Shown one piece after another: positions 1-6,443 of a stretch of 8,884 bases of DNA. A program made the translations under genes and the position numbers. The notes below the pieces were generated by a model. The model was not told the DNA's origin. It saw nothing but the letters and a program-made list of their open reading frames with translations, and made no database searches. Numbering within the stretch: position 1 is the first letter of the stretch; every line of letters starts with the position of its first letter. The stretch lies in assembly GCA_963589235.1 (NCBI GenBank), contig CAVAJX010000033.1, positions 1 to 8,884 on the forward strand, given 5' to 3'. The stretch is from CAG-877 sp963589235. Lineage in GTDB: Bacteria > Bacillota_I > Bacilli_A > RF39 > UBA660.

Positions 1-14
1 CTGTCTGTCTGTCT
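1..14. repeat. Short tetranucleotide repeat at window edge
   Basis: The plus strand begins with about three and a half copies of the tetramer CTGT (CAGA on the minus strand). It is cut by the left edge, so its true length is unknown. It is followed by a small inverted repeat, GTCTA-AGGA-TAGAC at about 11-24, that could form a 5-bp hairpin. It lies downstream of a candidate leftward promoter and would therefore be in the 5' leader of the next gene. Short tetramer tracts can be slippage-prone, but this one is too short to claim phase variation. Confidence 0.5.
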
Positions 15-87
15 AAGGATAGACTTTATTCCTTTCTTTGTAAACACTTTACCACCAACTTTTTACAACTATTTTACTACTATATTA

Positions 88-116
88 AGTATACCAGTTA
101 TTTACTCAAAATTCAA
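88..116 (-). promoter_or_regulatory. Candidate sigma-A-type promoter for the gene left of the window
   Basis: Read on the minus strand there is a -35 TTGAAT (111-116), a 17-base spacer and a -10 TATACT (88-93) preceded by TGG, an extended -10. It faces the left edge. About 80 bases follow without a convincing start codon, so the transcript would begin with a leader of at least that length. Position downstream of the Fic gene stop suggests that the four-gene operon ends here and a new unit begins. The call rests on pattern only. Confidence 0.5.
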
Positions 117-137
117 TAATTGAAAAAGTGAATTATA

Positions 138-815
138 TTACCTATTGCTATTCAAATCAATTCCATCAATACTAGTATCATAAATCCATTGTTTTAAATC
201 TTGCATTTCACCAGTTTCATAGAATTTAATTAGTTTATCATAAAACATTGGCTGATTCTCTTGTGCAATAGAAATTATACCGCAACCATTATCTATCATT
301 ATCTTATTAGCAAACAACATTGCTACTCTTTTATTACCATCAATAAACATTTGTCTTCTCATAATCCATAACATTATTTCTATAGAAAGTTCTGTCTTAG
401 TCTTTTCCTTTTGATTTAATAATTCTTCTAACTCTTCTTTTATTTGACTTTCAATAGGAAAAGCTGGTTTCCAAGATGTTCCACCAATATTTACAGGTGT
501 AGTTCTGATTCTTCCTAAATCTTGTTCTAAAACCAATTTATCGACTGTTAATTTATGTAATTGACACAAAACCTTATAATCATATTCTATATCATCATTT
601 TCTAATATAAATTGCCAAGCATATTTTAAATTGTTTATCGCAATTATATTATCAACTGTAAGTCCATTCACAACACCACCATCATAAATTGCTTGTGTCT
701 CAGAATACGTTACATCAATTCCTTCCAAATTAGCACTTTTCCATATATAATCAACAATATTTCTTTTCGCAATAAAAACACTTTGTTCTCTAGTTAAATT
801 AAATTTATTTTTCAT
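138..815 (-). CDS. Fic-domain protein with altered catalytic motif
   Basis: A 225-residue Fic-family protein, probably cytoplasmic. Fic enzymes normally transfer AMP or another phosphate-containing group from a nucleotide to a target protein. Residues 27-32 (SANLEG) match the class II inhibitory helix motif (S/T)xxxE(G/N). A flap-like segment follows at about 101-120, and the Fic core lies at 155-166. The canonical HxFx(D/E)GNxRxxR reads QMFIDGNKRVAM: the catalytic His is Gln155 and the last Arg is Met166, while Phe157, Asp159, Gly160, Asn161 and Arg163 remain. Adenylylation activity is therefore doubtful. The frame is intact, so it does not look like random decay. It is the last gene of a four-gene operon, starting 4 bases after the previous stop. 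No good Shine-Dalgarno site is seen (only AGGG very close to the ATG), so translation may be coupled to the upstream gene. Family confident; activity unknown. Confidence 0.88.
   Translation of the reverse strand: MKNKFNLTREQSVFIAKRNIVDYIWKSANLEGIDVTYSETQAIYDGGVVNGLTVDNIIAINNLKYAWQFILENDDIEYDYKVLCQLHKLTVDKLVLEQDLGRIRTTPVNIGGTSWKPAFPIESQIKEELEELLNQKEKTKTELSIEIMLWIMRRQMFIDGNKRVAMLFANKIMIDNGCGIISIAQENQPMFYDKLIKFYETGEMQDLKQWIYDTSIDGIDLNSNR
318..353 (-). other. Degenerate Fic active-site motif
   Basis: These codons encode residues 155-166 of the Fic protein. The first codon is CAA (Gln) where the catalytic His (CAT or CAC) is expected, and the twelfth encodes Met where the phosphate-binding Arg is usual. 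The central DGNKR, with Lys as in Doc-type kinases (DANKR), is kept. Confidence 0.85.
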
Positions 816-819
816 ATCC

Positions 820-2070
820 CTACTTCTTCAAAACTCTTGTTACGGCTTTCATTAAACCTAATTTACCATATTGATATGTAAGTCCACCTTGCATATAAGC
901 AATATATGGCTCACGTAATGGACCATCACAAGAAAGTTCAATTGAAGATCCTTGTGTAAAAGAACCAGATGCCATTATAACTTGACTATCATATCCTGGC
1001 ATATCACTCGGCTCAACTATAGCCATAGAATCTATTGCGGAAGCTTCCTGTATTCCTCTTGTAAATTCAATTAACTTATCTGGATCTCTAAATATAATAT
1101 TTTGAACAATATCTACTCTTTCATCATTATATTTAGGTTCAACATCATAACCTAATTCTTCCATTACACGACTTGTAAGTATTGCTGTTTTTAATGCCGA
1201 ACTAACAACACTAGGAGCCATAAATAAACCTTGTAATATTTGTTTATTAATTTCTAAACTTGGACCAACTTCCTTGCCACAACCTGGAACTGTTAATCTA
1301 TCAGCACAAAGACTAACTAAATCACGTCTTCCTGCAATATAAGCACCATTAGGAGCAATTCCACCACCTAAATTCTTAATCAAAGAGCCAACAATAATAT
1401 CAGCACCAACACTAACAGGTTCAGCCTCACTAACAAATTCACAGTAACAATTATCAACCATGATAATTACATCTTTATCAATATTTTTAATTAGCTTAAT
1501 TACCTTACCTAATTTTTCTAAAGATAAACTCTTTCTTGTAGAATATCCCTTACTTCTTTGTATTTCAACTACTTTAACCTTATTATTCTTAACAAATTCT
1601 TCTATTTTTTCATAATCAAAATCATCATCTACTAAATCAATTTGTTCATACTTAACACCAAAACTCTTTAATGAACTAGGATTATCTCTAATACCAATAA
1701 CTTCATCCAAAGTATCATATGGCTTACCAGAAATACTAAGTAACAAATCACCAGGTCTTAAAAGTCCAAAGAAACAAACAGTTAAAGCATGACTACCTGA
1801 AATAAATTGTCCTCTAACTAAAGCATCTTCACAACCTAAAACATCCTTAAAAATATCTTCTATAACATCTCTACCTAAATCATTATAACCATAGCCGGTA
1901 GTACCTACAAAATGTGCTTCACTTACTTTATTTCTATGAAAACTAGCTAAAACTTTTAAACTATTAAAAGAACAAGCCTCATCTATTTTCGCAAACTCTT
2001 CAAAACAATCAATTTCACATTTATTTACTAAATCAACTACTTCTTCTGAAATACCTAAATTATTATACAT
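820..2070 (-). CDS. PLP-dependent methionine gamma-lyase / aluminium-resistance family protein (YnbB-like)
   Basis: A 416-residue fold-type I PLP protein of the family annotated as methionine gamma-lyase family or aluminium resistance protein; B. subtilis YnbB is the relative I recall. The family resembles Cys/Met metabolism enzymes, but the physiological substrate is not established. Visible signatures are the family block GTTGYGYNDLGRD (57-69), a GSHA loop (92-95) for cofactor phosphate, VDNCY with Asp206 for the pyridine nitrogen, and SLIKNLGGG with Lys232 as the probable Schiff-base lysine. The C-terminal block with QGG (394-396) is also typical. The ATG at 2070 is chosen because AGGAGGG sits 5 bases upstream; an extension to 2103 would add 11 residues inside the preceding gene. 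The binding site overlaps the TAG stop of the SDR gene, so the two are tightly coupled. Third gene of the operon; a cytoplasmic enzyme. Confidence 0.9.
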   Translation of the reverse strand: MYNNLGISEEVVDLVNKCEIDCFEEFAKIDEACSFNSLKVLASFHRNKVSEAHFVGTTGYGYNDLGRDVIEDIFKDVLGCEDALVRGQFISGSHALTVCFFGLLRPGDLLLSISGKPYDTLDEVIGIRDNPSSLKSFGVKYEQIDLVDDDFDYEKIEEFVKNNKVKVVEIQRSKGYSTRKSLSLEKLGKVIKLIKNIDKDVIIMVDNCYCEFVSEAEPVSVGADIIVGSLIKNLGGGIAPNGAYIAGRRDLVSLCADRLTVPGCGKEVGPSLEINKQILQGLFMAPSVVSSALKTAILTSRVMEELGYDVEPKYNDERVDIVQNIIFRDPDKLIEFTRGIQEASAIDSMAIVEPSDMPGYDSQVIMASGSFTQGSSIELSCDGPLREPYIAYMQGGLTYQYGKLGLMKAVTRVLKK

Positions 2071-2075
2071 AAAAA

Positions 2076-2082
2076 CCCTCCT
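2076..2082 (-). promoter_or_regulatory. Ribosome binding site deciding the YnbB-like start
   Basis: The minus strand reads AGGAGGG five bases before the ATG at 2070. It overlaps the TAG stop (2081-2083) of the SDR gene, giving the string TTAGGAGGG. This strong site rules against the longer upstream start at 2103, which lies within the SDR coding region. Confidence 0.85.
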
Positions 2083-2824
2083 AATTATTATATTTGCCAC
2101 CATCTACTCTAATAATAGAATCATTAATATAATTAGCTTTTGAACTAGCTAAAAATACAATAACTTTCGCAATTTCTTCTGGCTCAGCAAACCTTCCTAA
2201 CAATATTTTTTTTCTTTCTTCATTAACTTGTTCCAAAGACAACTCTTTATTCATATCAGTTTTAACCCAGCCTGGACATACACAATTAACATAAATATTT
2301 GGTGCAAATTCCCTTGCTAGATTATGTGTTAAAGAAATAACTCCCGCTTTAGAAGCATCATAGTCACAACTCTCTGGATAATAAGTATCTATTGCATTAG
2401 TAGAAGAAACATTAATAATCTTACCTTTTCTATTTTCTAACATAACTTTACCAACATACTTACTACATAAATATGTACCAAGTAAATTAACATCAAGTAC
2501 TCTTCTAAACTCTTTAACAGACTTATCTAAAAGTAAACTATCTCTTGCAACACTAGCATTATTAACTAAAAAGTCAATTTTACCAAATCTATCAACAACA
2601 GTATTGACCATGTTCTCTACTTCGTCTTCTTTAGAAACATCACATTTAACAACCAGTACATCAACATCATAGTTATCCTTAATATACTTTTCTAATTCTT
2701 TCGCTTCTTCTTCATGATGACAATAATTTATAACTACATCAATACCTGCTTTAGCAAACTCTAAAACAGTACTTCTACCAATACCTCTATTACTACCAGT
2801 AACTAACGCAACACCTTTACTCAT
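2081..2824 (-). CDS. SDR-family oxidoreductase, FabG-like
   Basis: A 247-residue classical short-chain dehydrogenase/reductase, the usual length for the family. The Rossmann nucleotide site is TGSNRGIG (9-16). The NNAS motif is at 88-91, the structural Asn at 113 (DVN), the catalytic Ser near 141 and YDASK with Tyr155 and Lys159. PG (184-185) and the C-terminal VDGG (240-243) complete the pattern. The spacing between Ser and Tyr is about one residue longer than in E. coli FabG. Asn11 and Arg13 in the glycine-rich loop suggest NADP(H) use. It resembles 3-oxoacyl-ACP reductase, but no fatty-acid synthesis genes (fabD, fabF, acpP) are near, so the substrate is open. The start has a good site (GAGGTGA, 2829-2835) lying in the 11-base gap after the thioredoxin-like gene. 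Second gene of its operon; cytoplasmic. Confidence 0.9.
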   Translation of the reverse strand: MSKGVALVTGSNRGIGRSTVLEFAKAGIDVVINYCHHEEEAKELEKYIKDNYDVDVLVVKCDVSKEDEVENMVNTVVDRFGKIDFLVNNASVARDSLLLDKSVKEFRRVLDVNLLGTYLCSKYVGKVMLENRKGKIINVSSTNAIDTYYPESCDYDASKAGVISLTHNLAREFAPNIYVNCVCPGWVKTDMNKELSLEQVNEERKKILLGRFAEPEEIAKVIVFLASSKANYINDSIIRVDGGKYNN

Positions 2825-2835
2825 ATCTTCACCTC

Positions 2836-3255
2836 TTAAACTGTATCCATATACTTAATAAAACCATCAATTTCTTCTTCACTAGAAATATTCAACAAAT
2901 TAATCATCGATACACCATCTTTTACATAAACAAGAGAAGGTGCTACCAAAGTACTTTCCTTTACACCAATTTTTTTAATAACTAAATCTTTATCTCTAGC
3001 TTTAGATAAATCATATTCTATATAACTAACATCTAAATTCTTTAACTTATTCTTAACCATACTACACTTATCACAAGAAGAATCAGTAACATAAATAACA
3101 AAAGTCTTTTCTGCTCTATAAGCCTTATATACTTTAGACTTAATATTTGAATATCTTGTAATAAAGAAAAATAAAAAAGGTACTGTTATTATTAAAGCCA
3201 CAGCAACACCTAAAATAAACTTATTACGTAATTCAATTAACTCTTCATTTGCCAT
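2836..3255 (-). CDS. Membrane-anchored thioredoxin-fold protein
   Basis: A 139-residue protein with one hydrophobic segment (about 13-33) and a small thioredoxin-like domain (about 50-139). The redox site is CDKC (Cys61, Cys64), and Pro106 in VAPSLVYV fits the cis-proline strand. It probably performs thiol-disulphide exchange at the membrane, but its partner is unknown. Topology is ambiguous: the tail after the membrane segment is rich in Lys/Arg (about 34-50), while the N-terminus carries three Glu, so the positive-inside rule would put the CxxC domain in the cytoplasm. The ATG at 3255 is preferred because AAAGGGTGG lies five bases upstream; a GTG at 3264 falls inside that binding site. First gene of the four-gene operon, with a candidate promoter directly upstream. 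No closer family name is recognised. Confidence 0.8.
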   Translation of the reverse strand: MANEELIELRNKFILGVAVALIITVPFLFFFITRYSNIKSKVYKAYRAEKTFVIYVTDSSCDKCSMVKNKLKNLDVSYIEYDLSKARDKDLVIKKIGVKESTLVAPSLVYVKDGVSMINLLNISSEEEIDGFIKYMDTV

Positions 3256-3260
3256 AAAAT

Positions 3261-3270
3261 CCACCCTTTC
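3261..3270 (-). promoter_or_regulatory. Ribosome binding site deciding the thioredoxin-like start
   Basis: The minus strand reads GAAAGGGTGG, ending five bases before the ATG at 3255. The alternative GTG start at 3264-3262 is part of this same string, so using it would leave no binding site. This favours the 139-residue product. Confidence 0.75.
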
Positions 3271-3281
3271 TCTTCATATTA

Positions 3282-3310
3282 ATTCTACTATAATTAACCC
3301 TTCAAAACAA
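3282..3310 (-). promoter_or_regulatory. Candidate promoter of the four-gene operon
   Basis: On the minus strand there is a TTGTTT (-35, 3305-3310), a 17-base spacer and TAGAAT (-10, 3282-3287). It lies between the ileS terminator and the thioredoxin-like gene, exactly where a new unit should start, and would give a leader of about 20 bases. The -35 is weak (three of six consensus bases), so the call is moderate. Confidence 0.5.
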
Positions 3311-3345
3311 GTAAAAAAGAGTTTAACTTTATAATTAAACTCTTT
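3310..3345 (-). terminator. Rho-independent terminator of the antiporter-ileS operon
   Basis: A perfect 11-bp stem pairs 3335-3345 with 3316-3326 around an 8-base loop, followed on the minus strand by a run of six T (3313-3318, partly in the stem). The upstream arm is made of the last codons and TAA stop of ileS, so the hairpin overlaps the coding region. The stem is AT-rich, so efficiency may be moderate. It separates ileS from the operon to its left. Confidence 0.8.
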
Positions 3346-6300
3346 CAACTTTTATAGCAGCCTTTTCATTATTTAATTCAACCATATCAGTTAAACTAAC
3401 ATCTTTTATTAATTCATCACCTAATACTTCACTCATAACATAATCTTTATACATATTAAGCATTAAATCAATATCTTCAGTACCATTATAGTAAACTTTA
3501 ATATGATCAGTTATAACAAAATCTGCTTCTTTTCTAAGACTTTGAACATTACGTACAAATTCTCTTGCTAAACCTTCTAAAATTAATTCTTTAGTAAGTT
3601 CAGTATCAAGTACAATACAAGTACGACTATTACTACTAGCAGTATAACCTTCTTTTTGTTTTAAAGAAATTAATACCATATCACTAGTAATTTTAAAGTC
3701 TTCTCCAGCTAACTTAACTGTAAGTCCCTCATCATTTATTAATGCTATTTCTTTACTTGTAAGTTTAGATAATATTTCTTGTAATTCTTTAACTTTAGAT
3801 CCTAATGTCTTACCTAATACTTTAAAGTTAGGTTTAACAATATATTCAAGATATTCTGTCATATCTTCTTTAAATATTATTTCTTTAACATTTAATTCTT
3901 CATGAATTACAGGAAGTAAGTCTCCAATAATTATTTGATCACTCTTTGGTAAGAATAAACTCTTTATTGGCTGACGAACTTTTATATTTACTTCTTCTCT
4001 TGCATATCTACCTAAAGAACAAATATCTCTAACTAAATCCATTCTCTCTTCAATAGATTCATTTATTAAATCTGTATTTTCTACTGGGAAATCTTCTAAA
4101 TGTACTGATTTTTTACCAGTTAATTTTTGATATATTTCTTCTGTAATGAATGGAGTCATAGGAGCACATAATTTACATAATGCTAATAATACTTCATATG
4201 TAGTTAAGTAAACACATTTCTTAGATTCTGTTAATTCACTATCCCAGAAACGTCTACGATTACTTCTAATATACCAATTAGATAAATCATCATTTAAGAA
4301 TGGTACGATAGCTCTTGCTGCTTTATTTAAATCATACTCTTCATATGCTTCATTAACTTTTTTAATTAAGTTATTAAGTTTTGATATTAACCAGCGATCT
4401 ATTAATTCACGGTCTTTAACTGGAATATCATATTCTCTTGGATCAATATTATCTGCATTAGCGTACATTTCAAAGAATGAATATGCATTCTTAAATGTTG
4501 AAATATATTTAGAGTAAATTTCTTTTAATCCATCTTCATCAAACTTCAATGGTGTCCATACAGGTGATGCATATAACATATAGAATCTTACTGTATCTGC
4601 ACCATTTGCTTCCATTACTTCAAATGGACTAATAGCGTTTCCTCTAGACTTATGCATTTTATGTCCATATTTATCTAATAATAAATCATTTACTAAAACA
4701 TTTTTATATGGACTAATTCCTTTTACAAATACTGAAACAACAAGTAATGAATAGAACCAACCTCTAGTTTGATCTATTCCTTCACAGATATAATCTGCAG
4801 GGAATTGACTTTCCCATAGCTTTTTATTTTCAAATGGATAATGATACTGTGCAAAAGGCATAGCACCCGAATCAAACCAACAGTCAATTACATCCTTAAC
4901 ACGATTCATTACTCCACCACATTTAGGACATTTAATATGAACATCATCAACAAATGGTCTATGTAATTCAATATCTTCTCCAATTTCTTCTATTGCTTTT
5001 TCTTTTAATTCTTTTCTAGAACCGATCATAATATCATGACCACAACTACATCTCCATAAAGGAATTGGAGTACCCCAGTATCTATTACGAGAAATTGCCC
5101 AGTCATTCATATTTTCTAGCCAGTTACCAAATCTCTTTTCACCAACGAATTCTGGATGCCAATGAACTTTATTATTTTCTTCAATAATTTCTTGTTTCTT
5201 AGCAGTTGTCTTAATATATAATGATGGTTTTGAATAATAAACTAAAGGTGTTTTACATCTCCAACAATGTGGATAATCATGCACCATTTTTTGTTTCTTA
5301 AATAATTTATCCTCTTTAGATAAGTATTTAATGATTTCAACTTCTAACTCTGGATCAACAACAAGTCTACCCTTCCAAGGACCATCAGTATAGCAACCAT
5401 CTTCTCCTACTGGATTTAATAATGGTAAATTATATCTTAAACCAACTTCATAGTCATCTTGTCCAAATGCTGGAGCTTGATGAACGATACCAGTACCATC
5501 AGACATAGTTACATAACTATCACAAACAACATAGAATGCTTTTTTATCTACTTTTAAGAATGGCATTAATTGTTCATATTCTAAATACTCTAAATCTTTA
5601 CCTTTATATTCTTCAACAACTTCATATTCATCCCCTAATACTTTATCAGCTAAAGGTTTAGCAACTATAAAGTTATGACCTCTCGATAAACATTTAACAT
5701 ATGTCTCATCTGGATTTACACACAAACTAACATTAGCAATTAATGTCCAAGGAGTTGTTGTCCATACTAAGAAATAAGTATTTTCTTGACTCTTTAATTT
5801 AAATGGCACATAAACAGTATTAACTGAAACTTCTTTATATCCTTGCGCAACTTCATGTGATGCAAGACCAGTTCCACATCTTGGACACCAAGGAACAATT
5901 TTTAATCCATCATAGATATATCCATCATCAAAAATCTTCTTTAATATCCACCATTCAGTTTCAATATAATCATTATCATATGTAACATAAGGATGTTTTA
6001 AATCAATAAATTGTCCCATTTCTCTAGTAAACTTAGAGAATGCTTTTTCATTAGTCCAAACACTCTCACGACATTTTTGATTAAACTCCTCAATTCCATA
6101 TTTTTCAATATCACTTTTATCACTAAAACCTAATTGTTTTTCAACTTGTACTTCTACTGGTAAACCATGAGTATCCCATCCTACTTTTCTAACAACACGA
6201 TACCCTTTCATTGTTTTATATTTACATACAGTATCCTTTAATAACTTAGCCATCATATGATGAATTCCTGGCATACCATTAGCCGTAGCTGGTCCATCAT

Positions 6301-6430
6301 AGAAAACAAAGTTTTCTCTTCCTTTACGATTCTTTATTGTTTTCTCTAAGATATCCATCTTTTCCCATTGTTCTGAATACTTAGTTTCGATTGAATTTAT
6401 AGATCCTTGTTCTAATTTCTTAAATTTCAT
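3335..6430 (-). CDS. ileS: Isoleucyl-tRNA synthetase, type 2 (IleRS2), with swapped HIGH motif
   Basis: A 1031-residue cytoplasmic class I enzyme that charges tRNA-Ile with isoleucine using ATP. Its length and its C-terminal region (NIKVRQPIKSL at 815-825; the EGLAREFVRNVQSLRKEA-type block near 952-969) fit the IleRS2 class rather than the shorter zinc-finger-ended IleRS1. The N-terminal Rossmann motif HxGH is replaced by GIHH (55-58). The CP1 editing domain shows WTTTPWT (223-229) and GTGIVHQAPAFGQDDY (312-327). Cys-rich knuckles occur at 182-185, 389-392, 461-463 and 501-504. The second signature reads KMHKS (591-595), an HKS form of KMSKS. The ATG at 6430 has AGGAGG seven bases upstream, overlapping the stop of the antiporter gene. 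Expression is probably governed by the isoleucine T-box ahead of that antiporter. Known IleRS2 enzymes tolerate mupirocin, so resistance is expected. Confidence 0.97.
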   Translation of the reverse strand: MKFKKLEQGSINSIETKYSEQWEKMDILEKTIKNRKGRENFVFYDGPATANGMPGIHHMMAKLLKDTVCKYKTMKGYRVVRKVGWDTHGLPVEVQVEKQLGFSDKSDIEKYGIEEFNQKCRESVWTNEKAFSKFTREMGQFIDLKHPYVTYDNDYIETEWWILKKIFDDGYIYDGLKIVPWCPRCGTGLASHEVAQGYKEVSVNTVYVPFKLKSQENTYFLVWTTTPWTLIANVSLCVNPDETYVKCLSRGHNFIVAKPLADKVLGDEYEVVEEYKGKDLEYLEYEQLMPFLKVDKKAFYVVCDSYVTMSDGTGIVHQAPAFGQDDYEVGLRYNLPLLNPVGEDGCYTDGPWKGRLVVDPELEVEIIKYLSKEDKLFKKQKMVHDYPHCWRCKTPLVYYSKPSLYIKTTAKKQEIIEENNKVHWHPEFVGEKRFGNWLENMNDWAISRNRYWGTPIPLWRCSCGHDIMIGSRKELKEKAIEEIGEDIELHRPFVDDVHIKCPKCGGVMNRVKDVIDCWFDSGAMPFAQYHYPFENKKLWESQFPADYICEGIDQTRGWFYSLLVVSVFVKGISPYKNVLVNDLLLDKYGHKMHKSRGNAISPFEVMEANGADTVRFYMLYASPVWTPLKFDEDGLKEIYSKYISTFKNAYSFFEMYANADNIDPREYDIPVKDRELIDRWLISKLNNLIKKVNEAYEEYDLNKAARAIVPFLNDDLSNWYIRSNRRRFWDSELTESKKCVYLTTYEVLLALCKLCAPMTPFITEEIYQKLTGKKSVHLEDFPVENTDLINESIEERMDLVRDICSLGRYAREEVNIKVRQPIKSLFLPKSDQIIIGDLLPVIHEELNVKEIIFKEDMTEYLEYIVKPNFKVLGKTLGSKVKELQEILSKLTSKEIALINDEGLTVKLAGEDFKITSDMVLISLKQKEGYTASSNSRTCIVLDTELTKELILEGLAREFVRNVQSLRKEADFVITDHIKVYYNGTEDIDLMLNMYKDYVMSEVLGDELIKDVSLTDMVELNNEKAAIKVERV
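6257..6268 (-). other. GIHH codons replacing the HIGH signature in ileS
   Basis: The four codons GGA ATT CAT CAT encode Gly55-Ile56-His57-His58, in the context NGMPGIHHMMAK. In ordinary class I synthetases this is HxGH (as in GKPHIGH). The first and third residues are exchanged, as described for mupirocin-hyper-resistant IleRS2 enzymes. Confidence 0.9.
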
Positions 6431-6437
6431 ATATATT

Positions 6438-6443
6438 CCTCCT
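6438..6443 (-). promoter_or_regulatory. ileS ribosome binding site overlapping the antiporter stop
   Basis: The minus strand reads TAGGAGG, where TAG (6442-6444) ends the antiporter gene and AGGAGG (6438-6443) is the ileS binding site, seven bases before the ATG at 6430. The arrangement supports cotranscription and translational coupling of the two genes. Confidence 0.85.

Noticed and set aside
1..14. The edge repeat as part of a CRISPR array
   Set aside because: The unit is four bases with no spacers and no cas genes.
112..124. Inverted repeat TTCAA-TAA-TTGAA as the Fic gene terminator
   Set aside because: The stem is only five AT-rich pairs and overlaps the -35 box of the candidate promoter; too weak to support.
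138..815. Calling the Fic gene a pseudogene because its catalytic motif is altered
   Set aside because: The frame is full length, the core fold residues and inhibitory motif are kept, and it is in an intact operon; altered function is more likely than decay.
2071..2103. An 11-residue longer start for the YnbB-like protein
   Set aside because: It would overlap the SDR gene, has no binding site, and the ATG at 2070 has a strong AGGAGGG and begins with the family-like N-terminus.
2081..2824. Naming the SDR protein fabG with a role in fatty-acid synthesis
   Set aside because: The motifs are common to many SDR enzymes and no other fatty-acid synthesis gene is present.
3256..3264. GTG start adding three residues to the thioredoxin-like protein
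   Set aside because: The GTG is inside the ribosome binding site of the better ATG at 3255.
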